Below are positions 41,101-53,176 of a DNA stretch of 64,000 nt, in pieces. Every line of letters starts with the position of its first letter. The stretch's first letter is position 1. Source of the DNA: Trichobilharzia regenti (Eukaryota > Platyhelminthes > Trematoda > Strigeidida > Schistosomatidae); assembly GCA_944472135.2 (NCBI GenBank), contig OX235267.1, positions 15,917,452 through 15,981,451 of the forward strand, written 5' to 3'. Below the pieces are notes generated by a model, which searched no databases, was not told the DNA's origin, and worked only from the letters and a program-made list of their open reading frames with translations. Made by a program: the position numbers and the translations under genes.

Positions 41101-42262
41101 ATAATTCTATGCTCTAGCGATAGGAGAGTATTTTAATTGCCATTTCGGGTTATCACTGATGTTCTGTCTAATTTTTGTACAAGGCATATATAAGTGCGGG
41201 CTTTTTTTCTGCATTTACACTTTCATGTCTCACTTTGTGATGTACTCATTCTTCATAAAGTGTTTTCAACAGTCAGAGAACTCCGATTCTCTCTCTCTCC
41301 GTAACGAGAAAGTGGTTTGGAAAATCCTTTCTGAACTATTTAATCACAATACGTTTGCTAATTTGACGTTTCAACTAACTTTGTAGTTATTATCCGTTTC
41401 ACTCACCTCTCCACCACAAACTGTACCTCATTGTTCTTACATTCTACTGTCATATATTGAGTTGAACCTTATTATTTGTTTTTGTCCCTCTGTTTAATCT
41501 CTAACTGTAATGCTTCTCTTTTTGGTTAAGTGTGTACATTGATGTGTTGTACAAAGTGATTTTGTTTGTGTGAATGAAGGTTATTCTGACCTTGGACTAT
41601 ACTTGTGAATCATTGGTGTTTGATTCTTGTGCACAGAGTTTCCCATCCTAGCTTGACAGGAATCTTCTATTTCATTCTCAGGTACTTGTTTTATAATTAA
41701 AAACTTACATTGATTGTGTAGGTATCTAGCAGCACTGTTGAAGTAAACTCGAGCTTATGAAGTCTTTACTGTTTAATAAAACCGTAAATTTATCGAAGAA
41801 TAATCAACTTACTTCTTACTACTGATGTGCCTGAAGTGAGGAAGTTTTGTCAGCCACACAATAGTATGCAGAGATGAGTGTTTATCCTTCATACTACAAC
41901 GTGTCGATTTTGGTCGTGACACTGGCACCGTTTAAATATCACTATGATGTTCACAATAACTGATGACCGCTAAACACCTAAAACGTCAATGAAAAAACAA
42001 ACACGTAGTTTAGAAAAGAGTCTCTTTTTGACGGTGAATTCATTCACTCAGATGTACACTCACAGTCACATAAACATATTTTCTATATGTGTGTATATTG
42101 TCCGATAAGAACAAAAATAAGAAATATTTACTGTTAACGTCATCAAAATATTTGAAACAGTTTAATGAGTAGTCAAAATGTAACTAGGATCGAATTAGGG
42201 TTGAAGATTGGTAAGAGGGTATTGGTGATTTGTTGACAATGTGACATAGTTATTATTATTCA
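41101..42262. other. Non-coding stretch
   Basis: Short frames only (for example 41159-41386), without family resemblance. Nothing recognised. Confidence 0.3.
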
Positions 42263-42562
42263 AGTGATGGGTTGTAGGGATTTGATTGGTTTCAGGATTT
42301 CATCAAGAGCTGACATTAGTTAGAGAACCAATTGGAAAACCTGGGAGTACTGGACAGCTGTTTCGTCCTACTTTGGGACTCTTCAGTAGTACGCACCCAC
42401 CGGGATTCGAACCCAGGCCTTCCGGTTACAAGGCGAGCTCGTATACCATTAAGCCACTGGAACCCGATCCAATGGTCCTCGAATTCTAACTTCTGCCAAT
42501 TCACGACATGGCGCGACCGCTAGCCAATGTCTTCGGCGAGTATTTGTCCTCACACCTCAGTT
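42263..42562 (-). mobile_element. SINE C, near full length
   Basis: Minus strand: 5' domain end (GAAGACATTGGCTAGCGGTC), tRNA-like head with CTTGTAACCGGAAGG and CTGGGTTCGAATCCC, the hammerhead (42347-42392), and a tail ending CAATCAAATCCCTACAACCC. Well preserved. Confidence 0.8.
42347..42392 (-). ncRNA. Hammerhead, core intact
   Basis: Minus strand: GTACTA, CTGAAGA, GTCC/GGAC, GAA, ACAGCTGT, C, CAGTAC. All core bases are conserved. The only defect is an A-C mismatch at the first pair of stem I, so residual activity is plausible. Confidence 0.75.
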
Positions 42563-42569
42563 ATTAATG

Positions 42570-42920
42570 TTAATCAACATATTAAAGAACATCAATAACA
42601 GTAACACAGTGTTACGTAATAAGATGAATAGTTTAATGAGTGAGTTATGATAAGGATGAATATAAAAACAAAGAGAATATGGAATTACATAATTATGTGA
42701 AATATGCATTATATGTAATTGAGTAATTACACTTAATTATTTATCACATTTGTGAAATATCTTAGGAACAATAAACCTGACTACTTTTTATTCTTTTCCG
42801 ACAAACCTGATGTGCACATACACATACAGAAATAAGTATATATATTGATTCCGACTGTACATCTAAGTGAATAAATTTGCCACCGAAGAAAGACTCTTCG
42901 CTGAACTACGTGTTTTGATT
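42570..42920 (-). mobile_element. PLE-A UTR and leader block
   Basis: 42600-42720 resembles the PLE-A 3' UTR at 8490-8600 (GTGTTACGTAATAAGATGAA, AATAGTTTAATGAGTGAG). 42780-42920 is the leader block with AGCGAAGAGTC on the minus strand. Confidence 0.55.
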
Positions 42921-43969
42921 TCATTAATGTCTAGATGGGGATTATTCATGAATCTAAAACATTTCAATGTACATTTACGTTGTTTCAGCAAATAAAACTC
43001 TACGTCATCACCGCAGTAATATACCCTTTTAAAGCCCAATGAAAGGAAATTATTTATTTCACAAGCCAGATTACAGTAAACATTATTTTATTGTTGTCAT
43101 TCGCCTCAGTGAGATTTGAGAATTCTCACTATGTATTTTCAACCATTTGCTTGCAGTTGATATGATTATGAACACTACATTGTATCCGAAATGCCATTCA
43201 GTGTATAAAATTGTTTCTCTGTATGCCACATTTCTAACAGACAAGTTAATGTAGACCTCGAATCTGTCATATTGTCTAAGTCTTAAACATTTAGTGATTT
43301 TGTTATCATTCTCAGTTCCGCGGATGTTGACACGATGGTCGACTTTTCACTCATAAAAACTCCCTTTTTATTCTTTGATAAACCTGACCTGTGTCACTGT
43401 GTCTATTAATAGCAGATTCGTCTGAGTATAAAGCCTCTAGAAGCTCCTTGGCAGTTTCGCCATTCCTGTTATGTATTTTCTACAGGAATTGGTGTCCATA
43501 GTCTATATTCTTTGACGGAAAGTGAGGAGGACGTCAGTTTTGGCTGATATAATGTTTTTCAATGTTATTGCATTTTGATGTTGTAGATGTTATTAAACTG
43601 GTCTTTTTTTTGCCTATGCGACTTCTGACTGATAGAGTAATTTCTGAAACAATTACTAAGCTCTTGCGAAATATCAGCTCCAAAAGATTTCAATGATCCC
43701 TCCATTGACTTCAGAATTGCTCCTCATAGGTGGTCAGGAAAGTTCTTTTGTTTTTTGCTTTAGTAATTTGCAAATGATTATTTGGATGGTGAAGTTTAAT
43801 GGATATCCGGTTTTCTGGAAGTTGGTTATAGAATATTTCTCATCTACTGTCGCCAAGGCAGGAGTGCTGCGATACATCCCGACTGCTTTGAATGCAGTTT
43901 GTACACAGCTCTTTAAGTTGCTGTCTAATTTAGTTGTTTTAATGAAGTGTTTCCACTATATGAGTTGAA
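42921..43969. other. Non-coding stretch
   Basis: Old AT-rich sequence; the frame at 43693-43968 is probably incidental. Nothing recognised. Confidence 0.3.
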
Positions 43970-44310
43970 TTCTGTGTAAATGGATGTATAATTTTTATTT
44001 ACTTATTCGCTTGACAAAAGCGTCCTAAGATTTCTTCTCTCCCACCTTTGGTGTTATCGAAGACGTAGTTGATTAGATTATCAATGTTTTCTTAATCGTT
44101 TCATCTAAGTGTTACGAATGTATCATCTGCGTAATGTATCTGAATATTGTGGGGTGATTTCTGGCGAAATTTTACTGTTATGTCTTCTCGTCGCAGCTTC
44201 AACAATCACAGTTTTATGTGGACGATCCTGTAGGTGTCCTCAATCTGTTCATAAATTTGACCACTGAATTGAAATTGTTCCACGTTTTTGCATTCCATCT
44301 AACTTGAACT
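43970..44310 (-). pseudogene. PLE RT fragment
   Basis: Minus strand: VEQFQFSGQIYEQIE (before motif B), EDITVKFRQKSPHNIQ, and HYADDTFVTLR (motif C). The GVAMGSPL part of motif B is replaced by unrelated codons. Confidence 0.6.
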
Positions 44311-46039
44311 TTGTCTTTTCAATTCTTATGAGTTCTATTTTTCATTACCAAGTAGTCACTGCACGGTGTCACTTCCTGATTTTTGTCTGATCGAGTGCAG
44401 TGACACCAAAATTTCATTTTCATCCACTTGACTGTTTGTCATCTTCTTCAAAACTAAATTTGGGTGACTTGTTGGAGTGGTCACAGGATTTCGTTACATA
44501 TTTTTAGTTTTCCGTAATATTCCTTCGATAAATTTCGTGTCCAATGAACCTTCAATCACTTTCTAACTATTCTATATACAGTCTCAAATCCACCTGGAGA
44601 GTGCCATACAATTATCAACAGGTTAATGAGACTTAGTTGACATGATTTTTTTCAACTCATCTTGATCACAGATTGTACTAGTCTTCAAGATAATCTGAGA
44701 ATCGAATTTCGATAACCGCCAAACAGTTAGCGTCAATGATGATGTTTCTAGGTTTATTCGATCCTAATTTGTGCAATGTCCACCAACAAACTTGAGCTGG
44801 TTTTGGATATCACAGTAGGTGAATCTGTAGGTCTTTTTTAACACTGATCTGTCTACATGTACCTTACGAAGACATTACTTCTTTCATAGGATAAAGCATT
44901 CTTTAAAGTCATCTTACTGCAGATTATTCATTTTAGGTTGAATTCCATTTCCTTTAGATTGTTGATTATGTTGAAAGATAAATGCTCCATCTCTTTTAAC
45001 ATGTTGGTTCCTAGTACAGGCGTGTCGACGATGTCTTAGGCTTAGCCTCAAGTTATTCTAGTTGATAATGGCTTGCAGTCGAGTCCAGCAATCTCACCGC
45101 ATCCAGTTAGGAGTGCTTTAGCTTGACTTAACCAAGGCGGCCTGGTGAATAATTGCCTTTGAGTTTGAAATGATGGATACACCGTTCAATTATCAGGGGG
45201 ATGTCAAGCATACCCTGCTGCATAACCTCTAATATGACGAACTGACCACCATAGATTTCATTCTTCTTCAGGACTCCACTCTTAAATATTCACGATCTCA
45301 TCATACCTTTAAGTCATCCGTGTGTGTGCTGTGTGGTGGATACACCTAGTAGTCGTGTTCATCGTGATATCTACCTGATCTGTTTTTTTCAGTCTTAATA
45401 AACACCTGCCTACTAGCTTACCTATTTTCATATCTGATTTAAAGACTTTTGGTTCCCTCTAAAGGAATGTTTTGTTAAATTAGACTACATAAACGACACA
45501 GTGAGGAGAGAAGTACAGGTTGACTAAACTCATAGTTTCCTGGATAATTAAAGTGACAAATTTTGATCCGTCTATTACTTAAATATTAAGACTGGTTAAT
45601 ACCTATACCTGTCTGGTAAACACGGATTACCACATCCTATGTGGGCTTGATCTCATTCACAATTTATCGATAGTAAGAAAGGTCGGTGATAGGGTGAGTG
45701 GAATATAACTTGAGCATTGCAACTATAATTACGAACAGCTTGGTGAACTTTCTCATCCTTCTACATAAATTGAAAAAAAACTGCGTCTCAGGAAAACTGG
45801 AAATATTTGATAGTCAGAAAAACTGTTTTGAAATCACATGTGATCACTGTATAGTGCGTGATTCAATTTCTCAGAGATTTTTTTAAAAATTAATAAAATT
45901 TAAAAAGTCTGGAAAATTACAGTGAGACAGTATCACTTACGTTTTGGCCAGAACTTATTACGCCTAATCCAATTAAGGTACTCACATGACTTTCAAGCTT
46001 CATCTACATACTTCCATTATTTCTTTTTATTCTCTGATT
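44311..46039. other. Non-coding stretch
   Basis: No convincing coding or repeat signature; probably very old repeat sequence. Confidence 0.3.
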
Positions 46040-46480
46040 ATATCAGCAGTAATATTTGATCCACTCAGGCAAGAAAAAATAATCTACAAAATGCCTTAAA
46101 ACTACCGTGAGATCAGTTAAGTAGGTTAGATCTGTAGATCAGGGTTGGTTCAGTTATTGAAAGATAATAATCCAGGTAAGTAGTGTAGAATGATTGACCA
46201 CACGAGAACGAGTATTCTGGAGAAAAATTCAGCGATTGCGATGAATTCATCAACACTCCATCATACAATCAGATGGAAAGAGTTGCAATTCAGAAAATTA
46301 ATAAGGTGGTTAAAGAGAGAGAGAGAAAAGGATCCTTGAGTATTTGCTCATTGAATGATATGAGATCATCACTAATAAATTGTGTCCTGAACCACCGAAA
46401 ATACCAATCGATTCATGAAGAAAATAAGAGACAAATTCAGCGAACAAAATTCTCCTTATCGATGAGATCACCTTCACTGG
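46040..46480 (+). pseudogene. PLE-F endonuclease fragment
   Basis: VYKMP (46085), MIDHTRTSILEKNSAIAMNS and HHTIRWKELQF correspond to the conserved PLE-F endonuclease tail (ARMVDSEKMSNLEKRSAIAL...). No RT. Confidence 0.6.
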
Positions 46481-46498
46481 CTGCTCATTCGCACTTAG

Positions 46499-46727
46499 TT
46501 TTTTCCTTCACGTTCTCAGTGGAACATAGGGCCTCAAGCTAGTGGCTTGAAGTTTCTGTAGCAGTGTTTATTTTCACAGGATGGGGTTGCTAGCCTCATG
46601 CCCAACCTTTCCTCTTCACTAGCATTACTTCTGGTTTAGCGAGGTAAAGGAGTGAGTCGGCCGGGAATCGAACTCCGGACCATGTCCATGGTTGGCGAGC
46701 AGCCCAACCGCTGTACCACCGACACGG
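46499..46727 (-). mobile_element. SINE B
   Basis: Minus strand: tRNA-like head GTGTCGGTGGTACAGCGGTT, B box GAGTTCGATTCCC, the spacer with CTAGCAACCCCATCC, and a tail ending CCACTGAGAACGTGAAGG. Confidence 0.75.
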
Positions 46728-46844
46728 TACTTCGTACTTATATCACCGAAAATGTATAGTAGTCGATTATTGAGTAGTACGATGGGGTATGTGTGTGGGA
46801 CGTAATAAAAGTAATTACTCAGAAATGGCTTTAGGAGCAAAAAA

Positions 46845-46950
46845 TAAAAGTTGTAAATTACGTAGTATTCAACAGCACAAAGGAAGAGAGCATCAAAACT
46901 TTGATTGGGTTAAAACTGCTATTGAGTGAGAAAATAGGTGGTAGTTTATA
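46845..46950 (-). mobile_element. PLE-D 3' UTR fragment
   Basis: AAGTTGTAAATTACGTAGTA and ATTGAGTGAGAAAATAGG match 7735-7815. Confidence 0.5.
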
Positions 46951-47509
46951 TATGCATTGAATATTCCAGAATAGTAGTCAATAACAATATTGGTGTTTCG
47001 TTTAAATAATATCGATTTCTTAAGTACGATCAATGAAATTACAGTTTACTAAAGATTTCTGAATTATACTAATAATAAAAATAAAATATATAACTAAAAT
47101 GAAGGAAATCTTTACAAAAACCAAGGATTATTCGAACCTGGATGGCCAAGGTAAGGACAGTGTCTGAACTAGCTTCTATTGGACACATAAATTAGGCTTC
47201 TTAATGTGGATCCCACCGAAAGCCTCAAAATATTTATCATCTGTGATAACAAATGTGGCCCAAATTATGTCCTTCAGGTTTTAATGGCCACAGACAAGCC
47301 ATCATATTTACAGCTGGAGCAGAATCTCATTTCCGGACGTCCGACTAACAAAGTAGACTGATGGAACTTTCAATAGATCAGTTAACATGAAACCTACATG
47401 AACTACCAGGTGACACAATTTTACAGTTGGGTACACATCAATCGGAAGTGGAACCTAACAATATATCTTGTGACTAGAATCCGTCGAATATGCAGTCCCG
47501 TATCAGTTG
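46951..47509. other. Non-coding stretch, probably decayed PLE coding
   Basis: It precedes a PLE-A linker; no clear motifs remain. Confidence 0.3.
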
Positions 47510-48301
47510 GAGACGATATCACTCTTTTGAGGAAGACACTACTTGAAAATGGTCATCTATAACACCACACTTTATAGATAAACACATAAAACCAAAAATC
47601 AACAAAGAATAACTCTTCTCTGTGCCGAAGAAGATGCTGTACATGAATGTGGTGTTCAAAGGTGACCATCTGGGCAATATCCTAAAAAGGAGAATATCTA
47701 ACGTCCTGAATACAACATTTTCTCTTGCAACATTACGATTGGTACTCTCATGTAAACAATTGTTCTTTAACGACTCCAAATATAAACTATCGCATTTTAC
47801 CACTTCTATGTGTATCTGCTAATTTCCTTACTCATGTGGAGCAAGTGTGCTTTGGTGGCGCAGTGGTTAGGACTCTCGCCGACCATGCACATGGTCCGAG
47901 GTTTGATCCCCTGCCGACGCACACCTGATATCTATGGTCGGCCTGCAAAATTTGAGCTACCGATATCCATGCTGAAAATTCCATACTTGTACCAAAAATA
48001 CAGTTAGTGGAATCAAGCTGTAATCTCAAATAAAAATAATATGTCATTTGATGTTTGTTTTTATCCATCAGAGTCAAAGAAAGTTATCCCGCTTGGCTAC
48101 GAAAAAGGTAACAATGGATCTATAAGGAGTGCTGTCATTGAACATGTATTCAACACCGGCCACTCAGTATGTTCGGAGAATTCATTTTTAAAGTCATCTA
48201 CAAAGTCAAAAATAAGTCTCTCGAAAACAGTAAGCTTCCGTATACTTTGTATTGCCAAGGCTTTAGCGATCCGGATACCAAACCTTGATTTATGTACCTA
48301 G
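47510..48301 (+). pseudogene. PLE-A linker and endonuclease, split by SINE A
   Basis: DDITLLRKTLLENGH (47511), KKMLYMNVVFKGDHLGNILK, TFSLATLRLVLSCKQL and SHFTTSMCI, then the GIY-YIG entry (about 47817-47845), where SINE A (47846-48040) is inserted. The frame resumes at 48041-48301: GSIRSAVIEHVFNTGHS, ENSFLKSSTKSK, CIAKALAIRIPNLDLCT, stop. The endonuclease core residues after the YIG site are lost at the insertion. Confidence 0.75.
47846..48040 (+). mobile_element. SINE A, complete, inserted in PLE-A endonuclease
   Basis: Head GGTGGCGCAGTGGTTAGG, closing strand TGCCGACGCACACC, tail GCTGAAAATTCCATACTTGT...GGAATCAAGCTGTAATC with an AAT-rich end. Confidence 0.8.
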
Positions 48302-48768
48302 AAGACATCTTAGTAACATCTTTTTCTTAACTAACCCTTGATTTATTTTGCCAACCTATTACATAATATATGTTTTGGAGACGCGTCAACATGCTCCTTT
48401 GATTAACATCTTGATATTCTGGGTGTCTCTCATATTACTCAATCCTTGCCAATAATTTGTAATCTTCACCCCATCCACCCCTCTAGTTGAAATTTAATTA
48501 ATTATCACATTTTTGAGACCTATTGATGACGTAAAGAATAAACTTAATTAATTTTTAATTTTGTCTGACAATATACACACACTCACAAAAATAATTTTAA
48601 GAAACTGCTGTTGTAGAGCTAGGTGAATGAAATCGCCTCCGGAAATAGACTCTTCGCTGAACGTTTTGTTCTGATATTAACATAAAGTAAGCGACGATGT
48701 GTGTTTATAATCACTGAATTGAATTCTTCTAACAAATTATATATGTTATTCTGTTTTTCTTATAAAAC
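48302..48768 (+). mobile_element. PLE-A 3' UTR with inverted leader block
   Basis: UTR of the PLE above. At 48560-48680 the leader block (AGCGAAGAGTC...GGAGGCGAT) is on the minus strand. Confidence 0.5.
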
Positions 48769-48985
48769 AATTCATTTCGTGAAATATAGGGTTTCAAGCA
48801 TTAAGCTTTGAAATTTCAATTTACGCGGAAATTTTACGAAGTGAGGTCGCTACCCTAACCCTCACCTTACCTCTATAACATACTTACTCCCAGGTGGGAA
48901 AGGTTTCGAAATGCACCGACTGGGAATCAAACCTCAATCATGTGTGGGATCCGTGGAGTCACTTAAGCACGACACCGAGGAGTGC
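48769..48985 (-). mobile_element. SINE B, diverged
   Basis: Minus strand: head CTCGGTGTCGTGCTTAAGTG, B box GAGGTTTGATTCCC, tail CTTGAAACCCTATATTTCAC. Confidence 0.6.
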
Positions 48986-49912
48986 TAGATGGCTGCTTCA
49001 TTCTTACTCGAGACTCTACACCAGTACACACTTATGAACCCAATAGATATCAAACCCATGGCCATAAGATCACACGGTGAGCCCATCATTTAGTCAGTCA
49101 AAACAACAGTAATAATTTATTATTTTCAAATTTAACAGCGAATTCACTAGGGAGCAAAATAGTCTGTGAATAATGTCTGAAAATTTCTGTTTTTTTTGTT
49201 ATTTTCAAATTATTCATTTCAAGCTATTTTGTAAATTTGTTAAACGAAGTGGGTGGGCAAAAGGGATGCGAAGAGAAATCACAAAGGGAATTTCTATCCT
49301 GAAAAACCAAATGATTTGTTCTTTGTGACTTTAGTTTATTGTTGGGTACTATTCACACTAATCGTCTGACTGGGATTATTTCGGGGGCAACGATGAGGAG
49401 GGGAGATGCGGTCGGCAGTTTTTCTGAATAATTGTAATGGAAATAGTTTGTGTAACACGTGAAATCTATTCAAATATTTCTGAGTAAAGCTCTTATCAAG
49501 ATCTAGGGTAGTAATATCACAGAATCAGTCAGTCCTCTCAAATGAATGCATTACTCTTGAGGGATTTCAATCATCTCTAGTTAATCCCATAATCTGAGAT
49601 AGGCAATTATCATTATGCTTCAAAATGTCATTAGTAAATAAGTAAAACTGACTCATTGTGTGTAAATTTAGAGGATATAAATCTATAGTGATAGAAGTGT
49701 ACTCTACTAAGCCACCAGCTAAATTGTATTCGTTTATCTATGATAAGTAGGTTAAATGAGTGTGAATACCGGCGAATCAATGGTAGCTCATTGTGTGTGT
49801 GTGTCCACTCAGGAATATTCTGGAAATAATTTCGTTGAAGAACAATCGGAAGAAAATAAAAGACAGTTCAGTGAAGAAAGGCTTCTTTCGATAGAGAAAA
49901 CAAGATCAGATT
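48986..49912. other. Non-coding stretch
   Basis: Nothing recognised except the flank of the hammerhead repeat after 49850. Confidence 0.3.
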
Positions 49913-49975
49913 TGCAGTATAAAATGATGATATCATCATTCTATTTCACAGATTCCCCTCATCAGCTAACTGCAT
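49913..49975 (-). ncRNA. Hammerhead-like motif, PLE type, core intact
   Basis: Minus strand: TGCAG, four extra bases (TTAG), core CTGATGA (49959-49965), GAA, a long stem III based on ATGATGATATCATCAT, A, then CTGCA (49913-49917). The four-base insertion next to stem I breaks the usual junction. Confidence 0.5.
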
Positions 49976-49979
49976 TCTA

Positions 49980-50435
49980 GTGCTTGAACCTACAGTGGTT
50001 ATAAATAATCACATTTCATGCCTCAATGTTTGAAAGATAACAGAGAACACATTATAGGATGAATGCATCTGGAATATAAATATTACAATTCGCTTTAGTT
50101 TAAGTCACCATCAATTTATATACTATCAAACTATGAAAATGATGCAGGCGGGTAGGTGAGACAAGACAGAAAACAGAAAAATCTAATGAACAGTGTCAGC
50201 TTTTACGTCAACATGTCAACTCAACAAGTTTAAAGTTCGTCAATTTGAAAACTTGCTTCGTGAGTTGTGCTCACTAGTGTGTATGACTAATCAGTGTAAT
50301 GAAAGTGATACGGTTGGTTACCAAGTGAGTGAGAGATTGACTACACTCTCTTTCTGTGTTCATAATTTGGTCTGAGAAGATTGATTGCAATTGCTTTATC
50401 AGTAAATTGAGGTAGATTCGCTGTCCACTCTGAGT
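49980..50435. other. Non-coding stretch
   Basis: Nothing recognised. Confidence 0.3.
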
Positions 50436-50960
50436 TGAATATTTTGAAGGATTTGAAAATCTCGACCAAATGACTTGAGATATCCACATGGTGTCTGGTG
50501 ATGACTGCACTTTATGAGTGTATAATTCCTTTTAAGCATACATTTCTTGGAATATGCTGTGAAAACAGGATAGAAGCCCTTCTTTCTGTCTTTCTAATGT
50601 ACTTGCTGTCTCATGTGCACGTCAGTCTATAAGTGCAGTTGGATGGTAACATCAGCAGGGTACGTATCCAGCTTCGATTTGTTAATACAGCATGTAGTGC
50701 TCCATTATGGATAAGATTTTATTTGGATAAATCACACAGTGTTGTACAGCAATATTAACTGATGACGTTTAGAGCACAAACTATTGCCACTCATAATCAT
50801 ATCATAATTATATCATATTATAAAATCTTATCCATAATGGAGTTCTCCTCCACAACAAAGCCTAAGTATTATACTATAGCATGTAGTGCTGTATGGTATC
50901 ACCAGCTTGGCAGCAAGGAAGCACTTCTTTATTTCTCCTTTCATCCTTTTTTCAATCCTT
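50436..50960 (-). pseudogene. PLE-B endonuclease fragment, split by a 176-bp insert
   Basis: Minus strand: RIEKRMKGEIKKCFLAAKLV and YSTTCY (50960-50880) continue after the insert into the segment with the CTC...KYIRKTERRAS-type core and the SILKIFN-like end (50436), matching bases 1-330. The insert 50702-50877 is flanked by AGCATGTAGTGCT. Confidence 0.7.
50702..50877. mobile_element. 176-bp insert with 13-bp TSD and internal inverted repeat
   Basis: AGCATGTAGTGCT occurs at 50689-50701 and 50878-50890. Removing the insert restores the PLE-B alignment. A perfect 22-base inverted repeat lies at 50701-50722 and 50820-50841. No tRNA-like boxes seen; family unknown. Confidence 0.7.
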
Positions 50961-51082
50961 CCATCTTTAACCTTGGCGGCCTGCTTAAATCTTGGGCTAC
51001 TAATTACCTTAAACATTACAAATCATATTGCATATAATTTCTCATTTCTAATTGATTTTTAATCAGTAAATCTTATTCAAAT

Positions 51083-52424
51083 ATGACCTCTAATCGGATT
51101 ATTTATTCTCGTGAATATTTAATATCCTTAAAACCTACTGATCTGCAACTGCATAAAAAAGACAAGAAAAACCATCATGCCGGCTGGCAGAGAGTATTAA
51201 AAAATATCCCAATTCAATTCATGAATGTTTCCGCAATTATGAGTACCAATTGTTGCTCCCTGCCGGCTAAAATTAACTGTCTTCAATCACTTGTGTCTTC
51301 CATTATATATCATAATACTGGGATTATATCACTTCAAGAAACATGGCTACATGATCTATATGATGTATCTAAATAACTTCAAATTATTCAGACAAGATCG
51401 GTGTAGTTCCAGGAAGAAACGCGGTGACGTTGTCGCCATCTTCATCAATTCACAATGGTGTACGTCTAATAATGTATGTTTCAAATTCTCTAGTGACAAT
51501 ATTGACTGTTTCACCGTTAAGCGTCGACCTAAACATTTGTCAAAATACAACTACATTTACATCTCGAAAATTTATATTGTTCCTGGATGCAACTCCACAG
51601 AATTATCTTTATTTGCGGATGGATTTACCTCCCTTGCTGCCACCTCCTTCGGAAATTCCTTGTCTATAGTTACTGGAGATTTCAATTCTAGTGATCACAG
51701 CTTCCTTATACCACTTGGACACGATAACATTGTCAACTTCCCGACTAGAATGGATAACACTTTCGATCTTGTATTTACAAATGACACAGGAATATTTGAA
51801 GCTCGAAAAAGAGCCACACTACTAAATTCAGATCACTGTATCATAAGAATATTGCCCAAAGTATATGGAAAGCAGCACAAAAGGGTCTTCTCACACCTTG
51901 GAAAGAAAACACAACATAGTTGTTATTCCCATGACAACATACTGAATCTAAGGTCCATGTTAAAAGACACAAACTGGGATTTATTTATTGAACAAGCTCT
52001 TGAAAACACAATTACCAACATAACACAATATCTTAATTTTTGTCTTGATGTTTGTTGTCCAAAACAGACAATCTTCTTAAAATTCGATCGCTTCTCCTCT
52101 TCTCAACTCAAAAAGCTCCGCCGTGAAAAAGAAAGGTTTTTCAAAATGAAAAATAAATCTGGTGTTAAGAGAATGACCACTTTGATTAGGCTTGAATTAC
52201 AAAGATTGAGTGCTCTCTATAACCAGAAGTTTCTTTCATGTAAATCCCCATCAAATATGTGGAAGTTATTAAAGGAAATCACAGGTGGTGAGGAAATGAT
52301 GAATGATATTTCTGTAGATGTTAACATGCTAAATGAGTCCTTTATATGTATCCCAGCATATGCTATGATTCCTAACTCAAATAGTGTAAATAATGACTGC
52401 TTCTCATGCTTTAACAGAAAATGA
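51083..52424 (+). pseudogene. CR1/Jockey-like AP endonuclease and linker
   Basis: Frame 1 (51083-51376) reads MNVSAIMSTNCCSLPAKINC and GIISLQETWLH (catalytic Glu in QETW). A frameshift near 51370 leads to frame 2 (51291-52424), with SIVTGDFNSSDHSF (GDFN), FPTRMDNTFDLVFTN and STLL-like LLNSDHCIIRI (SDH catalytic pair). The linker follows, with FLSCKSPSNMWKLLKEITGG just before the RT. The three APE signatures are present, so only the frameshift appears to disable it. The domain nicks target DNA for priming. Confidence 0.85.
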
Positions 52425-52589
52425 TGTCCTCAAGTGTCTTCAATGTCTCAAACCTACTCAGTCCCTTGGTCCTGATGGTGTTCCTGCTGTTATCCTTAAG
52501 AAGTGTGCCGACATCTTGTGTTCCCCTTTAACTGACATTTTCAACGAATCGTTTTCCAAAAGTATTATACCTGAATCATGGAAAAATAT

Positions 52590-53116
52590 TGATATGTATC
52601 CACATATATATTTATGTGTGTGTGTGCATGTTGGTCTCTCTTTCTGTTTGCTCGGTTAGTCTGTGACCACTTCACTTGTATGGACTTGTCTCCTTTAATA
52701 ATGTGTATTCTCCTTATATTATATTATATATAATATGAGTGTTTGTTGACAGTCCGTTGCTTGGTGACATATATCCATATATGTTTGTTGGCATGTCTGC
52801 TATATTCGCTATGTATAATTGGATCGACACTCCATTATAATTAGCCATTCATGTTAAGACTGTCTAATGATTTTTCCCACGCTTGTCTGAATTATTTATA
52901 TATATTCGCATTCACAATTTGTGTGAACTACTTTACTTTACAACTACTTTACTTACTTACCACTTTGGTGTGAGACCATTTATTTTCGTCTCCTTGTGTT
53001 TGGACAATAGAAGTATCATCGCAAACCTAGTGGTCTTCTGATTTCCGCCTTCTCGCGTCAGGACTATTAGTTTCTCGACCAGTCCATAACAATAATTCAG
53101 CGACGAGTACATAACA
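52590..53116 (+). repeat. 5' LTR, 527 bp
   Basis: TGATATGTATCC to GAGTACATAACA. Contains a TG run, and TATATAATATGAG near 52725 that could act in transcription start. The only difference seen from the 3' LTR is a two-base TA contraction near 52605. Confidence 0.92.
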
Positions 53117-53119
53117 ATT

Positions 53120-53132
53120 TGGCGACGGGGAA
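53120..53132 (+). promoter_or_regulatory. Primer-binding-like site
   Basis: TGGCGACGGGGAA starts three bases after the 5' LTR. A TGG start is expected for pairing with a tRNA CCA end. The tRNA species was not identified. Confidence 0.6.
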
Positions 53133-53176
53133 AAACTACTATTAACCACTCAGCAGCAGCAACATAACAATTTACT

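Noticed and set aside
44311..46039. Decayed gene or retroelement
   Set aside because: Isolated short frames only; no motif strong enough to name a family.
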